Assembly (NCBI GenBank): GCA_964057225.1
Contig: OZ059896.1
Coordinates: 9,610,001-9,674,000 of the forward strand
Length of the DNA: 64,000 nt
DNA from: Auanema rhodensis
Lineage: Eukaryota; Nematoda; Chromadorea; Rhabditida; Rhabditidae
Reading direction: 5' to 3'
The notes beneath the pieces were generated by a model that made no database searches, had not been told where the DNA came from, and saw only the letters and a list, made by a program, of their open reading frames with translations. Positions 15,090 to 29,200 of this stretch are shown piece by piece; within the stretch, counting starts at the first letter, position 1, and each line of letters starts with the position of its first letter. The position numbers and the translations under genes were made by a program.

Positions 15090-17853
15090 CTATTTTGAAA
15101 TATTTTAAATTATATCTATTTGTATAGAATTTAGAAATAAAAACTTTTGTCTTCTTTCAAATATATATATATATATATATATATGTATAAAGATTCATAT
15201 ATTATGATTCTATTCATATATATTTAGATATATCACTAATCCTATCATTTTCTAGTATTAAGTCTTTTTGTTTTTCATATAATTTCAGTTTTATTTTTCA
15301 TCATAAAGAACACATATAATCAATCTTTTTCCATCTTCTTGATATTAGAAAAATAAATCCATGTCCCTTATAACAGTTCCTGTATATTCGTGGATACACA
15401 GAGACACAGAGACACTGCCTACCACACCGTTCGTTTAATCAAATCAACATCAAACTCAGTTTTCTGTTTGCTTACCTTCACTATATGAGATGCTTTTTCA
15501 ATTGCCTTTTGCTCTTTTGATTCTATTTATATAATTAACATGAGTAAATTTATAATATTTTGAATTGTAACTGGGAGATCTAACGAACATGAAGCTATTC
15601 GTGGGTGTTTCGTTTGTTGCCATCACCAAACTGATCTCGTGTCTGCTTTTGTCCACAAAACGCCGTTTAGAAAGCAACGTCAATCTTCATCCATTCGTTA
15701 TGTACTTTCTCTCTCTTTATTCTCTCCTTCATTTTCTTCGTCCCTTACTAGTTTTCAATCAGACTGTATACACCTCTTCCGTCGGTGACCTGCACACATT
15801 GCGAAAAGAGGTGTTTGAGTAAACATGCGAGCCGGAGAAAGGAATACGAGTAAGCACGGCGTCATTTTCTCCTTCTGCTCTTAACGTATTCATCATACAG
15901 CTCTTCGTCAGTGATTTTTTTTCTCGATTGAACTTGTCTTCCTCTACAATATACCGTTTTCTTCTAATTCACAGTCGCACCGTTATACATATACACATAG
16001 AATAAGAGAGAAAATGTGAAGAAAGAGGATGAACAGAATAAAGAACTAGAGAAAGGAAGAGCAGAAGAGAGTATGGGAGAAAAGAAATATACATATAGAG
16101 AGAAAGGGAGAGAGAGAGAGAGAGAGAAAATAAAAAAATAGAGAAAGAGCTACAAAGAGAGATCTATACAACCTAACAATTTTACCAAAGCATACAACAA
16201 ACTGTATATCGGCAATGAGGTGGACATTATATTTCATTCGTTTCATCATCAAAGTATTTTGAAAGTTTTCTATTTCACTTTTCAACCTACTAACATGTAC
16301 GTTCTTGTCAAAAAAACTTATATTTTTCATTTATTACATCATTTCAACTTACCCTTTTCATTACTATATTTAAAATGTATTTTTACTACATTGATTTCAT
16401 GTTATTGATTGAGTAAAGCAACAAATTTCTTTTTTTTTTGAGTTCGAGTTATCTTTTTGTTTTTTGATCTGTTGAATACAAAACATTTATATAATGAATA
16501 AAAAAAACAAATGACATTGATTTTGTTTTTATTTCTTAGATACTACAAGGCTCATCTGCTTGTTCATAAGATATTCTGATGATAATTCTTCATAATGTTT
16601 TCAAATATATCTTATATGCTGCTGTATAATTGTTTTTTTCTTAAATTATTCATTTTCAGATATGTATCTAAGTATTGGAGATCATTGATGTTTTCCTTCC
16701 AAATTTTGCAAGCGTAAGAATAATCTTCTAAATAGTTTTCTCATCTCACATTTCTTTTTTTTTTCTTTTCTGAATTCAAAATTTATAATTCGAACATTTA
16801 TATTTTATTTTTGAGAAACATATTTAGATAGTATTAGTATGCAGTCTTTGCATGTTCAGATTAGCAAATTTTCAAGAACATTTTGGATGAAAAATTGTCA
16901 AACATCTATTTATACTTTAGTATTCAATCTATATGTTCATAAATATAATTATATATATATATATATATATATAATTATATATATTTATTATTATTATTTT
17001 GCTATAATCAAACAAAACAAAATATGTTGCATCTAAACAAAGCAAATAATTGCAAAAGGTGAAAACGATATAGAAAAAATTGTAAAATTTGAGAAATCAT
17101 TTTCGTCTATTCTCTACTACTACTCCCCCCATTCTCTTCCCCGTTCTCTTAAATTATTTGAAAGGCAAAACCAAAACAACAACATTTTCAATAATAATAA
17201 TAATAAATTATTAAATTAATTTCAACATATTGATAGTAAATTGTCGTTTTGCTAGTTATCGTAATAGCAGAAAAAGGTAAGCAGAACAAATCAAAAATCA
17301 AAAATACTTTATGGATTAAAGTAGTGTATGTTAGTCATTTACTATGATGTTACAAGTACTTGCTATTTGAGTAGTTAACTTTAATATTCGTTGGACATGT
17401 TTAATTCGTCAATATCTTTTTTATATTTCTCATTTACTATCATTTATACATATATCTTCTTCACTTGTTTCTAGCTCATTTCCTCTCTTAAACTCTATAA
17501 TCCATTTTTAATCTAGAAACAAGAAAGTATATAACAAAAAAAAAGAAAGAAAAACTAAGAACTAAATGCCTTAACTATATATTCGTTTCGGTAATTTTCT
17601 TTTTTTTTTGTCTTCTCTTATTTTAAGACTATTTACAAGCCTACTGAAAAAGACTTTTGTTGCTAGGTGATAATTTTATTTATTTTAGAGATAAGCGTGA
17701 AATTAAAAAATTGTATGCTGAAGTAGCCTTAATATAGTTATAAAAGCTACATTAGTTATGTTAATATTTCTATTTCTAATAGATACTTCAAGATACGTTT
17801 TTAAAAGAAAATTTATATGCTTTTATTCTTAATCAAAGAATACTAATAATTCT

Positions 17854-17854
<1 letters not shown>

Positions 17855-17896
<42 letters not shown>
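17855..17896. repeat. (GA)n microsatellite
   Basis: About 20 GA units in otherwise AT-rich sequence. Confidence 0.9.
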
Positions 17897-17900
<4 letters not shown>

Positions 17901-19287
17901 GTGTATCGTTGTATTGTTCATTATCTTGACTTGCATATACTATCAACAATATTGGGCAGTATATTTTTGTACTTTTCTGTAAAGTTTTTCTGATGATTCT
18001 TTTCAAATATTATATACTATTTATTCTTTATTTAAGTTCTCAATCTACAGTTTAAACTATATGATAACCTTTGAATCATCTGTATATCCGAGCAACAATA
18101 GCACACACACACATACACACACAACGATCAAAAATAGAACTTGATTTTGAATTAATTAAAATGAAACAATTTAAATTTCGAACTATTGCTATGATAGAGA
18201 TGATACTGATTACCTTTTTGATATTAATTGTATATTTTTTTTACTTTTTAAGTACAATAATGTAATATTTTTATTAAAAATTCATCATTTAATATTTTTT
18301 TATATTTTCTATACTCGTATTTCATCTTTAATTCTTACAATTTTAACAACAAAAAAAAATTTCAACATCAGGAACACTTGTGGTATGTTCTTTCATCTAA
18401 TACACTTTAGTTCGAACATCTTGTTCGCATGCCCAAACTAATTGAATTCGTAGACAACAACTACATTTTAAGTGATATACTGATGTATATAATGAATTGA
18501 AAAAAAAAATTAATTTTCCTTTATTATGTTATAGTCTAAGCACTTTCTGAGTCTATTTTTCAAATCATTTTTTGTCTTTTTTTTTGATTTAATACGTTGA
18601 TAAGGTAATGATTGGATGTTTTTTGTTTCTTAAAATTTATTTATTATGTTTCAATCGAACTAAATGCTTTTCAAACACTTCAAGCCGTTTTTTTCTTGTT
18701 CAATCAATTTGTTTTCTAATTTTTTTCTTTTTCAACTTTTCTTTTCCTAATTTATGATTCATTTATAGAATTTTTTAAAATATTTCTAGCATTTTCTATA
18801 TATTTCAATATTTAAAACTTCTACTATTCTTCTTTGATTCTTTCATATGAGCAGTCAAAAGAAAACTAATTATTCTATTTTTTGTTTAATATTATTAACA
18901 TAATTAAGATCAATTTTACAATTCATGATTACTCATTAGAACAAGTTTTAGTTTCTAATGAAGAATGTTCAATTGATTTTTTTATACATTTGAACATTAG
19001 AAAATATTGTTTTCTTCTAATTATCACCAATGTTATGATGATAATGAAGGCTTCAATTTATTACAAATTTCTAAATAATCTTTGTAAATGAATAAATTCC
19101 TTTTTTTTTCAGTTTAATGCTTACAACGTTTGTAGCTTGTGTCTATAAATTTTTCTCAAACTTTATTAAGCATTTTATCTGATTCTCTCATTATTATTTT
19201 GTCTTTCATACCTTCTGTTTCGGTCTTGTCTCTTTTTTTTCTTCTTGCTCTTCGTTTCATACTTCTCATTGGCTCTTTCGCTCTCCC

Positions 19288-19293
<6 letters not shown>

Positions 19294-19356
<63 letters not shown>
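19294..19356. repeat. (CT)n microsatellite
   Basis: About 31 CT units inside a pyrimidine-rich island; the long Leu/Ser or Arg/Glu ORFs across it are artefacts of the repeat. Confidence 0.95.
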
Positions 19357-19359
<3 letters not shown>

Positions 19360-20047
19360 TTTTTTTCACCTCGTTTATACTTACATGAGAAAATAGATGT
19401 TCTCGTTTACTCGTTGAATGTTTCCAAGAAAATCTTTTCGATCATCTAGTATTCCGGTCAATGTTCATCTTTAGCCAACATAAGTACTATATAAAAATTC
19501 AGTATTATATATATATATTTCAAATATATATTATTTATAAATCATTTTTCTTTATAATACTCTATTTATACATATATTATCTAATACTAATTGTATATTG
19601 CATGTACGATCGTATTGTCGATCAAGTTATTTTTTATTTATTTTTTCATGATTTCTTTATGTTTTTTTCAATTTCTTTGCTCTTTTCTTACATTGCATGA
19701 TAAGTATAACTGAAGCTATTTCTATCATTTTTCTATTTTAACTATTCTTTGCTAATATTCTCTCTTGAGAATTTCAAATTGCAAAATCTGTACAGTAACA
19801 AAGTAACTTACTTGTTTTGTATTGTACATAGTTTTTTCTTAAATATCTATGAATACTAAATCATTTTAATATTTTAGAATTACCAATTTTTCATGAAAAT
19901 TTTGTTAATATTTTCATGCTTCTCAACTTTTTTCTTCAGAATATTTTTTATCTTAGTCTCCTTATTTCAAAAATATAAATATTCAAAACTAAAGACAAAT
20001 AACAGTGAAGATAGCTATGATTATTCATAAAGAATTAGAAACATCAA

Positions 20048-20120
20048 GCCCGGTTAGCTCAGTCGGTAGAGCACCAGACTCTTAATCTGGCTGTCGCGGG
20101 TTCGAGCCCCGCATCGGGCT
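20048..20120 (+). tRNA. tRNA-Lys(CTT)
   Basis: A full cloverleaf folds: acceptor GCCCGGT with ATCGGGC, D arm GCTC/GAGC, anticodon stem CCAGA/TCTGG around loop CTCTTAA (anticodon CTT), T stem GCGGG/CCCGC around TTCGAGC. The internal A box (TAGCTCAGTCGG) and B box (GGTTCGAGCCC) are intact and there is no intron. The discriminator base is T, where eukaryotic tRNA-Lys normally has G. A run of six T at 20128-20133 fits an RNA polymerase III terminator. Confidence 0.96.
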
Positions 20121-20127
20121 GGGAAAC

Positions 20128-20133
20128 TTTTTT
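20128..20133 (+). terminator. Pol III oligo-T terminator of tRNA-Lys
   Basis: Six consecutive T starting eight bases after the tRNA 3' end, the usual stop signal for RNA polymerase III. Confidence 0.75.
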
Positions 20134-23100
20134 CTTAATTAATAAAGAATATTTTTCTTTGTTTTAAATAATTAAACTTTCTTTTCGGTTTTTCAAATGC
20201 ACACATAGATATACACATCTCTACACTTCAATAAACTTTTGTGTTTGCCTACTACGCTGTTGGGCAGCAAAAAAAAAAGTCACGAATTCTGTGTGATTGG
20301 GTCTGGAAAGAAGATTTGTATAAATACTGTCGGGAGACAGTGAGAAATCTGAACAAAATTTGAAAGAAAAAAGGAACAATTATAAGATCTCAAAGAGGTT
20401 TCTCGTTTTTATCAGCTGTTCAATTTAACGAAGTACTTTTTTTATGATATAAACTCTTGATAAATACTTCATGATGTGATGAATGGCAATTCAATATCAA
20501 GCATATATCGTGAATGATGACAGACATGTCGTAAAAAATCAAGATTGAAAAGTATTACGGGAGCTGATTTTTGATCAATCGAAATATCGAGGAGGCTGTT
20601 GGAATAAGGATAACAAAAATGTTTCAATTAGACCTGAATACTTATGACCTTCGTGTCTCTAGGTAGCGAGAGAAAATGAAGTATTTTTTAATTATTCGAT
20701 TAACAATTTTAAACACATAAAATGAAAGTGTACAGCAGTTTTTCGAAGATGCTATCGTGTAATTCTGAAGTAAGTGTGAAAAGGAAGATTTTTAACAATA
20801 AATTTTATTAGTTGTATCAAATTTGAAAAAAAAAGTTCACAAATGAACATATAATTTTCATTATGAATATATTATTAATCTTGAGCGCTTAGAAACATTT
20901 TTTTTTTGAAATATGAAGTAGTACATCATGCATTTTGAACTAGTAGTCTATCCTACCCCACTCCCTATCTCTGTTTCTATATTCGGTCTTATATACATAC
21001 ATACACCAATACTTGAAAGAGTTCTTAACCTCGTTTTCCTTTTTTTTCTGAAAAGTTTCGAACATCTCTGATTATATTGTCAAATATTCAAAACTGGTTC
21101 GTGCCATTCAGGAATCTATCCAGAGAAATTATTTTTTTTGTGTGATAAATTTAGATTTCCTTCGTGTTCCTTTAGATAACACAACTATATCAATCTAAAA
21201 TATTTGTTGAAGTTTATTAGAAATGTACAAAAATTAAATTTCAGCAGCTTTGCAATGATCGAAAACGAAAATTGGTTCAGCTGCAAAACGTTTTATTCAT
21301 TAAAACATCGCCAACATAACTTTAGGTCATTTGAGGCAATTGCCTTGTCATATTAAGCGTTTTTCTACACGCAAAAGTGACAAGATAACCGCTGTCATGT
21401 CTATAAGTTTACTTTTTTATTTTATATATTATATATTTGAAATAGAGCTGAACCATTATACAACTTATGCAACAATTTTAAAATTGCTTTATAGATGCAC
21501 TGAAAGTTTTTGATCTGAACCTATTCATTTAAAATCTGATCGTACGCACCTAAAATCCTTCGTACAATCGGCTTTTCTTATTTTCTCACCTACTATTCGT
21601 GTTATTTTCTTATACTTTTTCTATTTCTGTCTCTCTCTCTCTCTCTTTCTCATCACACTGATTTCCTTGCTTTTTTCATCTTCCTTCCCATCTTGTTCTC
21701 TATCAATTTTTCTCGTATTTTTCTCTTTCTCTCTCATTGTCTTCATCTAATTTTCTTGTTAACCTTCCCTTTTCTAATATCTATATTCATCTCTCTTTCT
21801 CCCTTTTTCTCTCTCGCATCTCTTTTCTTTCTTAACAGACACCGACGCACACACATATACGTAGCCTGTTCTTACCATTCGGCTATTTTTTCGGTTACCC
21901 CCTTCTCGTTGATACTATCTGCCTTCCTCTCTTAGTTCTCAACATTTTTTCAAAAAATTTCTAGTTCTCTTCCATTTTGAATGCATGTCTATATTCAGTA
22001 TCTGAATAGTTTTACTCGTTCCCATATGCCCTCTTTCAGCTCCATATTCTTCTCCGTTCCCGATAATTATTTTCCTCATCCTCCTCTCTCTTTCTTCTTT
22101 TTCTCCAGTTCTCAGCCGAGTCCAGAATCCACTGATGCTCATTTGTGGTTCACAGCTTTTCTCTGCTTATTGAACCCTTTATTAATATTATCTACCTAAG
22201 TCAAGAAGCACCGACATCATCTCAGTTAACAGCCAAATAAATATATTATTCTTTTTAATTATATTTCATTGGATTTACTTATCTGTTTATCTATTCCATT
22301 TTTTTATTTCGCTGTTAAAAACAAGGATTTATCCTTTTTCGCTATCTTTTTCTCGTAATTTGTTGTAACTTCGGAGACAGCATATGAATTGAACAAGTCT
22401 TGACCAATCTAACCCCGACTCACTTGATCAGCATTTCAATTCAAATAATTGTTCATATAAAGATTGAACGGTATACAGACAAAATTAAGTAGAACATTCA
22501 TGTTTTAATCTTAATCTGTTTTTCTCTATTTTTATATTTTGCAAAAAGAAACTAATTATTCAAACATCTCTTGCTATTTCAATTTTTAATCATCTTTGGT
22601 TTCATAGCTAAACAGCATTTTGACTGAGCTTCTCTTGAATTTTTCTTCATTTTTTTCAAAATTATTAAATTATTTGTATAATTCTTTTAGTGTCTATTCA
22701 AATAAAGAAAATTTATAGTCCTGTCAAACTTCAAGGTTCGACCGAAAGATCGATAAAGCAAAGGTAGATGACAATCTTCAAAAAATGAACTTTTTTCTGT
22801 TTAAGCACACAAATCTAATTTATTATTTTGATTTTTCTTTCATTATAATAGATTTATTATTAATATTACTCTGACGTTTTCTCAGTTTTTGGTAACCCGG
22901 TTTGAGGCGCATTCGGTTTTTTTTCTGATTTTCTTTCTTTATCGAACCTAGTTCTTTGTATAGGTTATTTGAAATTAAATTATAAAATAGCAAATGAAAT
23001 GAAATCATTTGAAACAATCTGTTTTTTTCTTTTAAAATTCTTACGTTTTTTAATCCTTTTCTCAGTCATCCTTTGATTTTCTCTTATTCTTATATTTCTT

Positions 23101-25015
23101 TCACTTTGTGCTCTTTTCAAAAGTTCATTGGTTAAAATGCTGACGGTGAGATGTCTGCTCAGCTAGCTAGCTATATGCTCTATATAACGTTATGAACTTA
23201 ACTTCTCGAGACTATCACAGCTTACCACAGCAGCAAAATATATTTCTCAAAAGTCAACTACGCCAACAAATATTTTCATCTTTTTTGTTGCTCTAAATTT
23301 GACTCCTCGTTTCTAATATAATATATTTCTTTTTTTTTTGCTTTTCTCTACCCTTTAACAGCTTTCGCTCCTCCCCTCGCTCACTCTTTGCTTTTGCCTT
23401 GCTCTCAGTATGTGTTTGCTACATCATCGATTACTCCCGCACTTGTGCTAAACATCCCTCCTCAGCCAGGCAGCCTCAAGGAATCATGTGGAAGCAACTT
23501 CAACGAGCTTCGAACTTCTTTTAGCAGTCTGTTCTTTGTTGCCCTTTTTGATAGTTACTGCACTCATTCTACTCTGATAATATTTTCTATCAACTATATA
23601 CGATCACATTTTTTTTCTTCTTTTTTTTTTCTTCAAACATCTTCTGGTTTTTTTTACAAATTATCTCGTTTTCTTCAATTTCTTACATAAAATATAGATC
23701 TTTTTTAAAATAAAATATGACGTTATCTTATTCAGAGCAATATTGATTTTAATATTGGACGGGTAAGACATTTCTAAGACAACTTTTCTGACATACTACA
23801 TCATTTTCTTTATTATTAACCTACATTATAATTGAATGTTCAAGTTTCTGTGGCATTATCAATTTCCCATGTATTTTCACATATTTTAGTGATAAATGCA
23901 ACTGATTTATATATGACAACCTGGTTTAGTAAATTAGGAAATTTTGAGAGATAGAATGAAACAACGAGATAAAGAATATGACAAATGTTTAGACTAATAA
24001 TATGAAACATTATTTAATAAATAAATAGAAAAAAGATATATACATATAACTTTGTAACTATATGTATATATCGAATGAGAAAGAGTGATTGTTTTGCTAG
24101 CGAATAGTGGCTAACAAGAAAAATTAGCGGAAAAGGTGGCTTAAGAACAAGTGTCCTTTAATGTTAGTTTTTTGATAAATTGAAAAAAAACGATAATTTT
24201 TTTAGTAATTGTTATTCTCGTCAGATTACGTATTTTTCGATTGACTGACAAGGAACCATGAAATTTTTACGCAATATAAGACCTGATATCGTTTAAAACT
24301 TGAACAGAAAATCAACGTTCTATAAATATTTATCAATTACATGTGCATAGATCAGAGAGCAGGTGTGTGTGTGTGTGTGTGAATGTGATAAAAAACGTAA
24401 TTTTTATGAATTCAATCTGTTGATTATATGATAGATTTTACTAGCTTTTAGTAACTTTTTTAAAATTATTTTGCTTTTATCGTCGAAGTCAATGTTTACA
24501 CCATTTTACTTATATTTCTAGTCTTGCTTTCTACTTTTTTCTTTTATTCAACTTTTCAATTATTTTATAATAATTTTATAATACATATAGTATGACTATG
24601 ATATTGATCATTTATTGTGTTATCAATAAGTTTGAATGCTCAAACATGTCTTGTCCTCTGAAAGCCTCAAGCGACCACATAAGAATGAGAGAACAGAAAG
24701 AAACAAGAGATAAAAGAAAAAGACAGATTATAGGCTGTTTCTCTCTTCTTTTCAAATACTTCATTCTGATATGCCCTAGACAGTTGCTTCTCTATGTTCA
24801 GTGCAACGACAATGGTTTTTAAAGAAATAGTGAGAAACAAGCAGACTGAATGTGAGCTGAAGATATTAGAAATGTGGAAAAATATTTCAAAAAAATACCA
24901 AGAATTTCTTAGAGAATTAGGGAAAATACGTTAGAAGATATGAGGATCTTTGAGAGACAAGAAACTGAAGAATACGAAGAGACAGGGAAAAGATAATGAA
25001 AGATAGGCTTACACT

Positions 25016-25094
25016 CACGCTCACACTCACACACACATATACTCACTCACATACTGACACATACACACACACACACACACATACACATACACAC
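25016..25094. repeat. Degenerate (CA)n simple repeat
   Basis: CACACT and CACATA units with a pure CA run at about 25062-25080. Confidence 0.85.
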
Positions 25095-26198
25095 TGATAC
25101 ATACGTACGTACACAATCGTTCATTGTATTCACATTTTTAAAAAATGTTTTAAAATGCTCATTTGCTATAATACACGTGACATTTTAACGTATATTCAGA
25201 GAATATATTAATTTTTATACAAATATTTTTGAAAAAAAAACATAATTTTTATTCTTTACGAATAAAAAATTATAATAAAATTTATAAATATAACTATTTT
25301 TCTATCTACATACATATATTTCTACTTCTTCTAGTCGTCCTCCTGCCTTTACCCTCCTTTCCCCCCCCCCTCTCCACCCCCTCTTCCAAAGTTATGTTTC
25401 TATATGTATTTTCAGCATATGTATGAATGTATGTAAAAGTTATTGTGCATAGGAATAGAGAATAGAGCATAACAAAAAAAAGAAAGAAAAAGAAAAGTTA
25501 GTTCATCTTCTAAAATAAGGCTCTGAACATGTATAGAAATCATACTTACTCCATTGTGTGCACTTCAAACTATCAGAGCCCAGCTGAAGACTATGAGCGT
25601 GCTATAATGAACTCATTCTGTCTCTGAGATTATTGACTAGAAAAACGACAAAGTTGATGTTGTAGTTCAGAGTTGTGATGATGACGATCTTAGAAAAGCA
25701 GAAATGCTTCTTTATTTTTCCAGCTTTTCTTCCTCTTCTTCACATACTATTGCTTTTTGCTTATAATCTTAGCTCAATGTTGTGTTTTACTTATATATTT
25801 CATTATGTTGATATAATTATTCTACTGGCATGCACATGTATAATATATATTATATACTATATATACTATATATACTATATGCTATATGTTGAAGCAATGT
25901 CATCATATCTAGCATACATACATACATACATGTGTGCACATCAACTGAAAACATTTAACTAATATGTTCTTGTACTAAGTACATTTTCTATTTTTCTGAC
26001 GTTGAAAATCATGATCATATTTATCCTTACTTTTATTCTCTTTATTCATATTATAATCCATTAAATAAATATATATATATATATAAAAATTATATTAATA
26101 ATTGGTATTTTTCTTTTCTTCCTCTTCTTCTTCTTCGTCGTCATTTTATTATTTTTTTGTGTCTTCTTTGATTTTTGATTCTCTATATTCTTATGATT

Positions 26199-26209
26199 TT
26201 TCTTTGCAG
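26199..26209 (+). promoter_or_regulatory. Acceptor before first SEFIR coding exon
   Basis: TTTCTTTGCAG ends at 26209, 28 bases before the chosen ATG. It is either a trans-splice site or the 3' end of a long first intron. A short uORF (ATGTACGTCTAA) lies between it and the start. Confidence 0.5.
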
Positions 26210-26237
26210 ATTAGACACTAACACAAATGTACGTCTA

Positions 26238-29200
26238 ATGAGCCGAATAGGCTTTTTCTTATTACTTCTACGCTTCACTTGGGCTTCACTTCCCATCCTC
26301 AATGCACAAGAATCGATATTATCAACAGCTAGCCCATTGTCATTATCATCTGTTACTCCAGAAGTGCCAATAACAACAAAGCCGAAAGGCTATCTAAAGA
26401 ACGCATCACCTTTGACTGATAATCATGAATCAGACCTTAGTTCAGTGTTTCATCCGGATTGTGCTGATCCGCATAATAAAGGTGTAGCATGTACAGCGCA
26501 TCAAGGTTAGCTTTAACAAATCAATATGAATGTATCATTCAATCAATATATAAGTTGTTTTTCATGATATATTCAATCAATATATCAGTAATATATTTAT
26601 TTTTCTGATTTTCAGTTGATTGCGATCTAGTTCAATCTAATGATTCAATTAGTTTTGATATTCCATCCGCTCCATTTGATTTGCGAATAGAGCCGTTAGC
26701 TAAGTCATCTGGAAGAGTTCAAGAGCAGAAACAGAAACATTTGCTACATGTTGATATTTCCTGGCAAATGCCTCCGAACGGTTAGTTATCATTCTCCTTT
26801 TTTTTGTTCAAATTGTATCACACAAGAGAAGGTTAGAACTGATTGATGTTAGAGCTATTTGATATAAAAGAAAAAAAAGGAAACAAATGGTAGGAATAGG
26901 AAAATGAAAAAAAAAGAAAAAGAAATAAAGGACTAATTAAGGTAAAGCAAGTTCAAGGTGAAACAATATGACATGTTTATTATATTAATACATACGTATA
27001 TCATATAAATATGTGTTTTTATGTAATATTTCATAGTCTATTGAAGGTTTTGTTGAAAAAAAAATTAAAAAAATTAACGATTTATCAGTAGTGTAATATA
27101 ACTGATATCTGTTTTATCTCTGAATCTAATCTCTATTTTTTTTTCAACATCATTTAAAACATTTCATTCACAAGAGATAAAGTATAAATTATTTTTGTTA
27201 ATATATATATATAAAATTCTTTTTAAATATCCTTTTATATAGAAGAAAATACAAAAAAACATGACAGTTTTGCCCATCGATGCCTAATGAATATTGCATA
27301 TAACATGCAGCTATAAAGCATATACTTCATAAACTTTCGTTTGATATTAGTCAAATCTTGTCCGCCTGATTTGTTTCGAATCGCGTATTCGAACTTTGAA
27401 CGCACGAGAACCCAATTTGTTATCCTTTCGATGTATGTACCACCAGTGGGCTTAGTTGCAGAACTAAGAAAGAAAAGAGAGCTGAATTAGAAATAAAAGG
27501 AAAAAAAATTGACGAAAAGTAATCAATTGCTGAAAATGAAAAGAGCGAGCGTATGTGAAGTAAAATGAGAAGAGAAAAAGAACTCCTTTTATAAATTTTT
27601 GTGGATGAGTTCAATGATGAAGACAAGGTTATTGGCTGAGCATTTCATGTGATCAGCATCTCACGAATAGCACATGTTGAAGGATTAGCTCTCAATGTTT
27701 ATAAAATAAAATTAAAAAAAAAAAAGAAAGAAATATTTCATATCAAAATATTATATTAAATTTTTATATATTTAGGCAATTCAACAAATCTACGATCATT
27801 CAAGCTCGAAATTCAGGGTCCAGAAAATCAGCGCAACTGCTTCACATTCAACGTTTCCGAGATTGAAGTCAGCGACGATTCCGCATCGGTAATCAGATGA
27901 TTCTTTTGAATTCATATACATACATATACACAAGATGTCGTCATTTAACATTAGACTTGATCTTGTCCGACAGAATAGATTAGCAGGCTGTCAACAGAAT
28001 TAGAAATCAGTTTACTTCACAGAATGATTAATCTGATAGATCATTTGTGGAAAAAAAAAGTTCAACATACAGTGATCAATATAATTATTATTTTATTTAT
28101 AATAGTTAGCTAATGATGACGACTGAATACAATTATGTGAAAAGAAAAACATTAGTTTCAAGTTGACTGATCATTGTTCCCTTGAAAAACAAATGATTTT
28201 TCAATACAAAGCAGAAAATTCGTTTTTCTTTTCGGAAGCACATTGCTTTCAGCTGCAATTTGGTGCATTTTGCTGTTACTGTCTTCGAAATGAAATATAT
28301 AAATAGAATCTATGAAATAAAATAAGAAAATGCTTTACATCATCTGTTTCAGCCACGTTTTCACTTCACGACTGATAGCCTATTTGATTTTCAAAAGACG
28401 TACACAATCAGGTTATCAACTTATCCACAATCTAATAGAGTTGGAAGCATCTCTAAGATTTTAACAATGCCAATTGATCCAGGTACTGTACATATTAACA
28501 ATTTAATTCAATTGTTTATATTGGGATTCGTACTTAAAAAATATTTTTCAGAATTGGAATTATCAGATCCAGAAAACATTACTCAATACTGTCGAGTACA
28601 TGGTAAGCATTAGAAAATTCAAAATTGTTTCGCTGAATTGCATCAGATCCTTTATCTATACGTTTTATTTGAATCGAATCGTTATTATAGAAGCGATTAT
28701 AAGTTAGGAAGCTAAAGTGGTCTCAACCAATGACGTCATATAATAGACTAGCTTCAAGCTTCCCTTTTCCGTTCACTCTCTTCTTTTTTCTTCATGTTTT
28801 CACAATTTTTCAGCTTTTTCAGCTCTCTATACACTCTCTTCTGTTTCTATCTTTTTCCTATATCTTTCTTTCTTTCCCTCTTGACTAACACTTAGGTAGA
28901 TCGATAGCATATAGCTAGTAGGCATGTATAGAAAATTGTTGCCTCAGGGGGGGACCAAACTTTCTCAAGAGTTTGTCTCTAGTACAAAAAGAAAAAAAAC
29001 ATAAAAGGGAACATTGAAATATTGAACAAAAAGCCCTCATCTCATTCTTAAATACTTCAAAAAACTACAAAATGTTTTAAATTTATTCGTCACATTCCTT
29101 TCACATAACCCAATTAGCATTTTGATTATTAATTCATAAATAAAAAATTTTCATTTCAGCTCCAACACCTGAAGCATCGAAATGGACTGCGGGATTCCGA

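Larger units (their letters stand above)
9801..20047. other. Gene-free T-rich region with pyrimidine islands
   Basis: No exon chain could be assembled. The plus strand is persistently T-rich, with moderately GC-richer pyrimidine islands at about 10850-10990, 11580-11820, 13800-14290 and 19190-19400, and one purine island at about 16010-16160. A coding-like ORF at 15589-15822 (starts MKLFVGVSFVAITK) has a signal-peptide-like start but no recognised domain. A perfect 9-bp palindrome with a 1-base centre lies at 10130-10148. Confidence 0.45.
20134..26209. other. Gene-free region upstream of the SEFIR gene
   Basis: No gene is recognisable. Pyrimidine islands occur at about 21600-22200 and 23340-23690 and a purine-rich patch at about 24650-24990. 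A CA-rich simple-sequence tract runs from about 25016 to 25094 and a C run lies near 25363. The T-rich plus strand is compatible with a long 5' intron of the SEFIR gene, but no donor exon could be identified. Confidence 0.4.

Noticed and set aside
19139-19396. Leu/Ser-rich (+) and Arg/Glu-rich (-) open frames across the CT repeat
   Set aside because: They are produced by the dinucleotide repeat, which has no stop codons; there are no splice signals or protein features.
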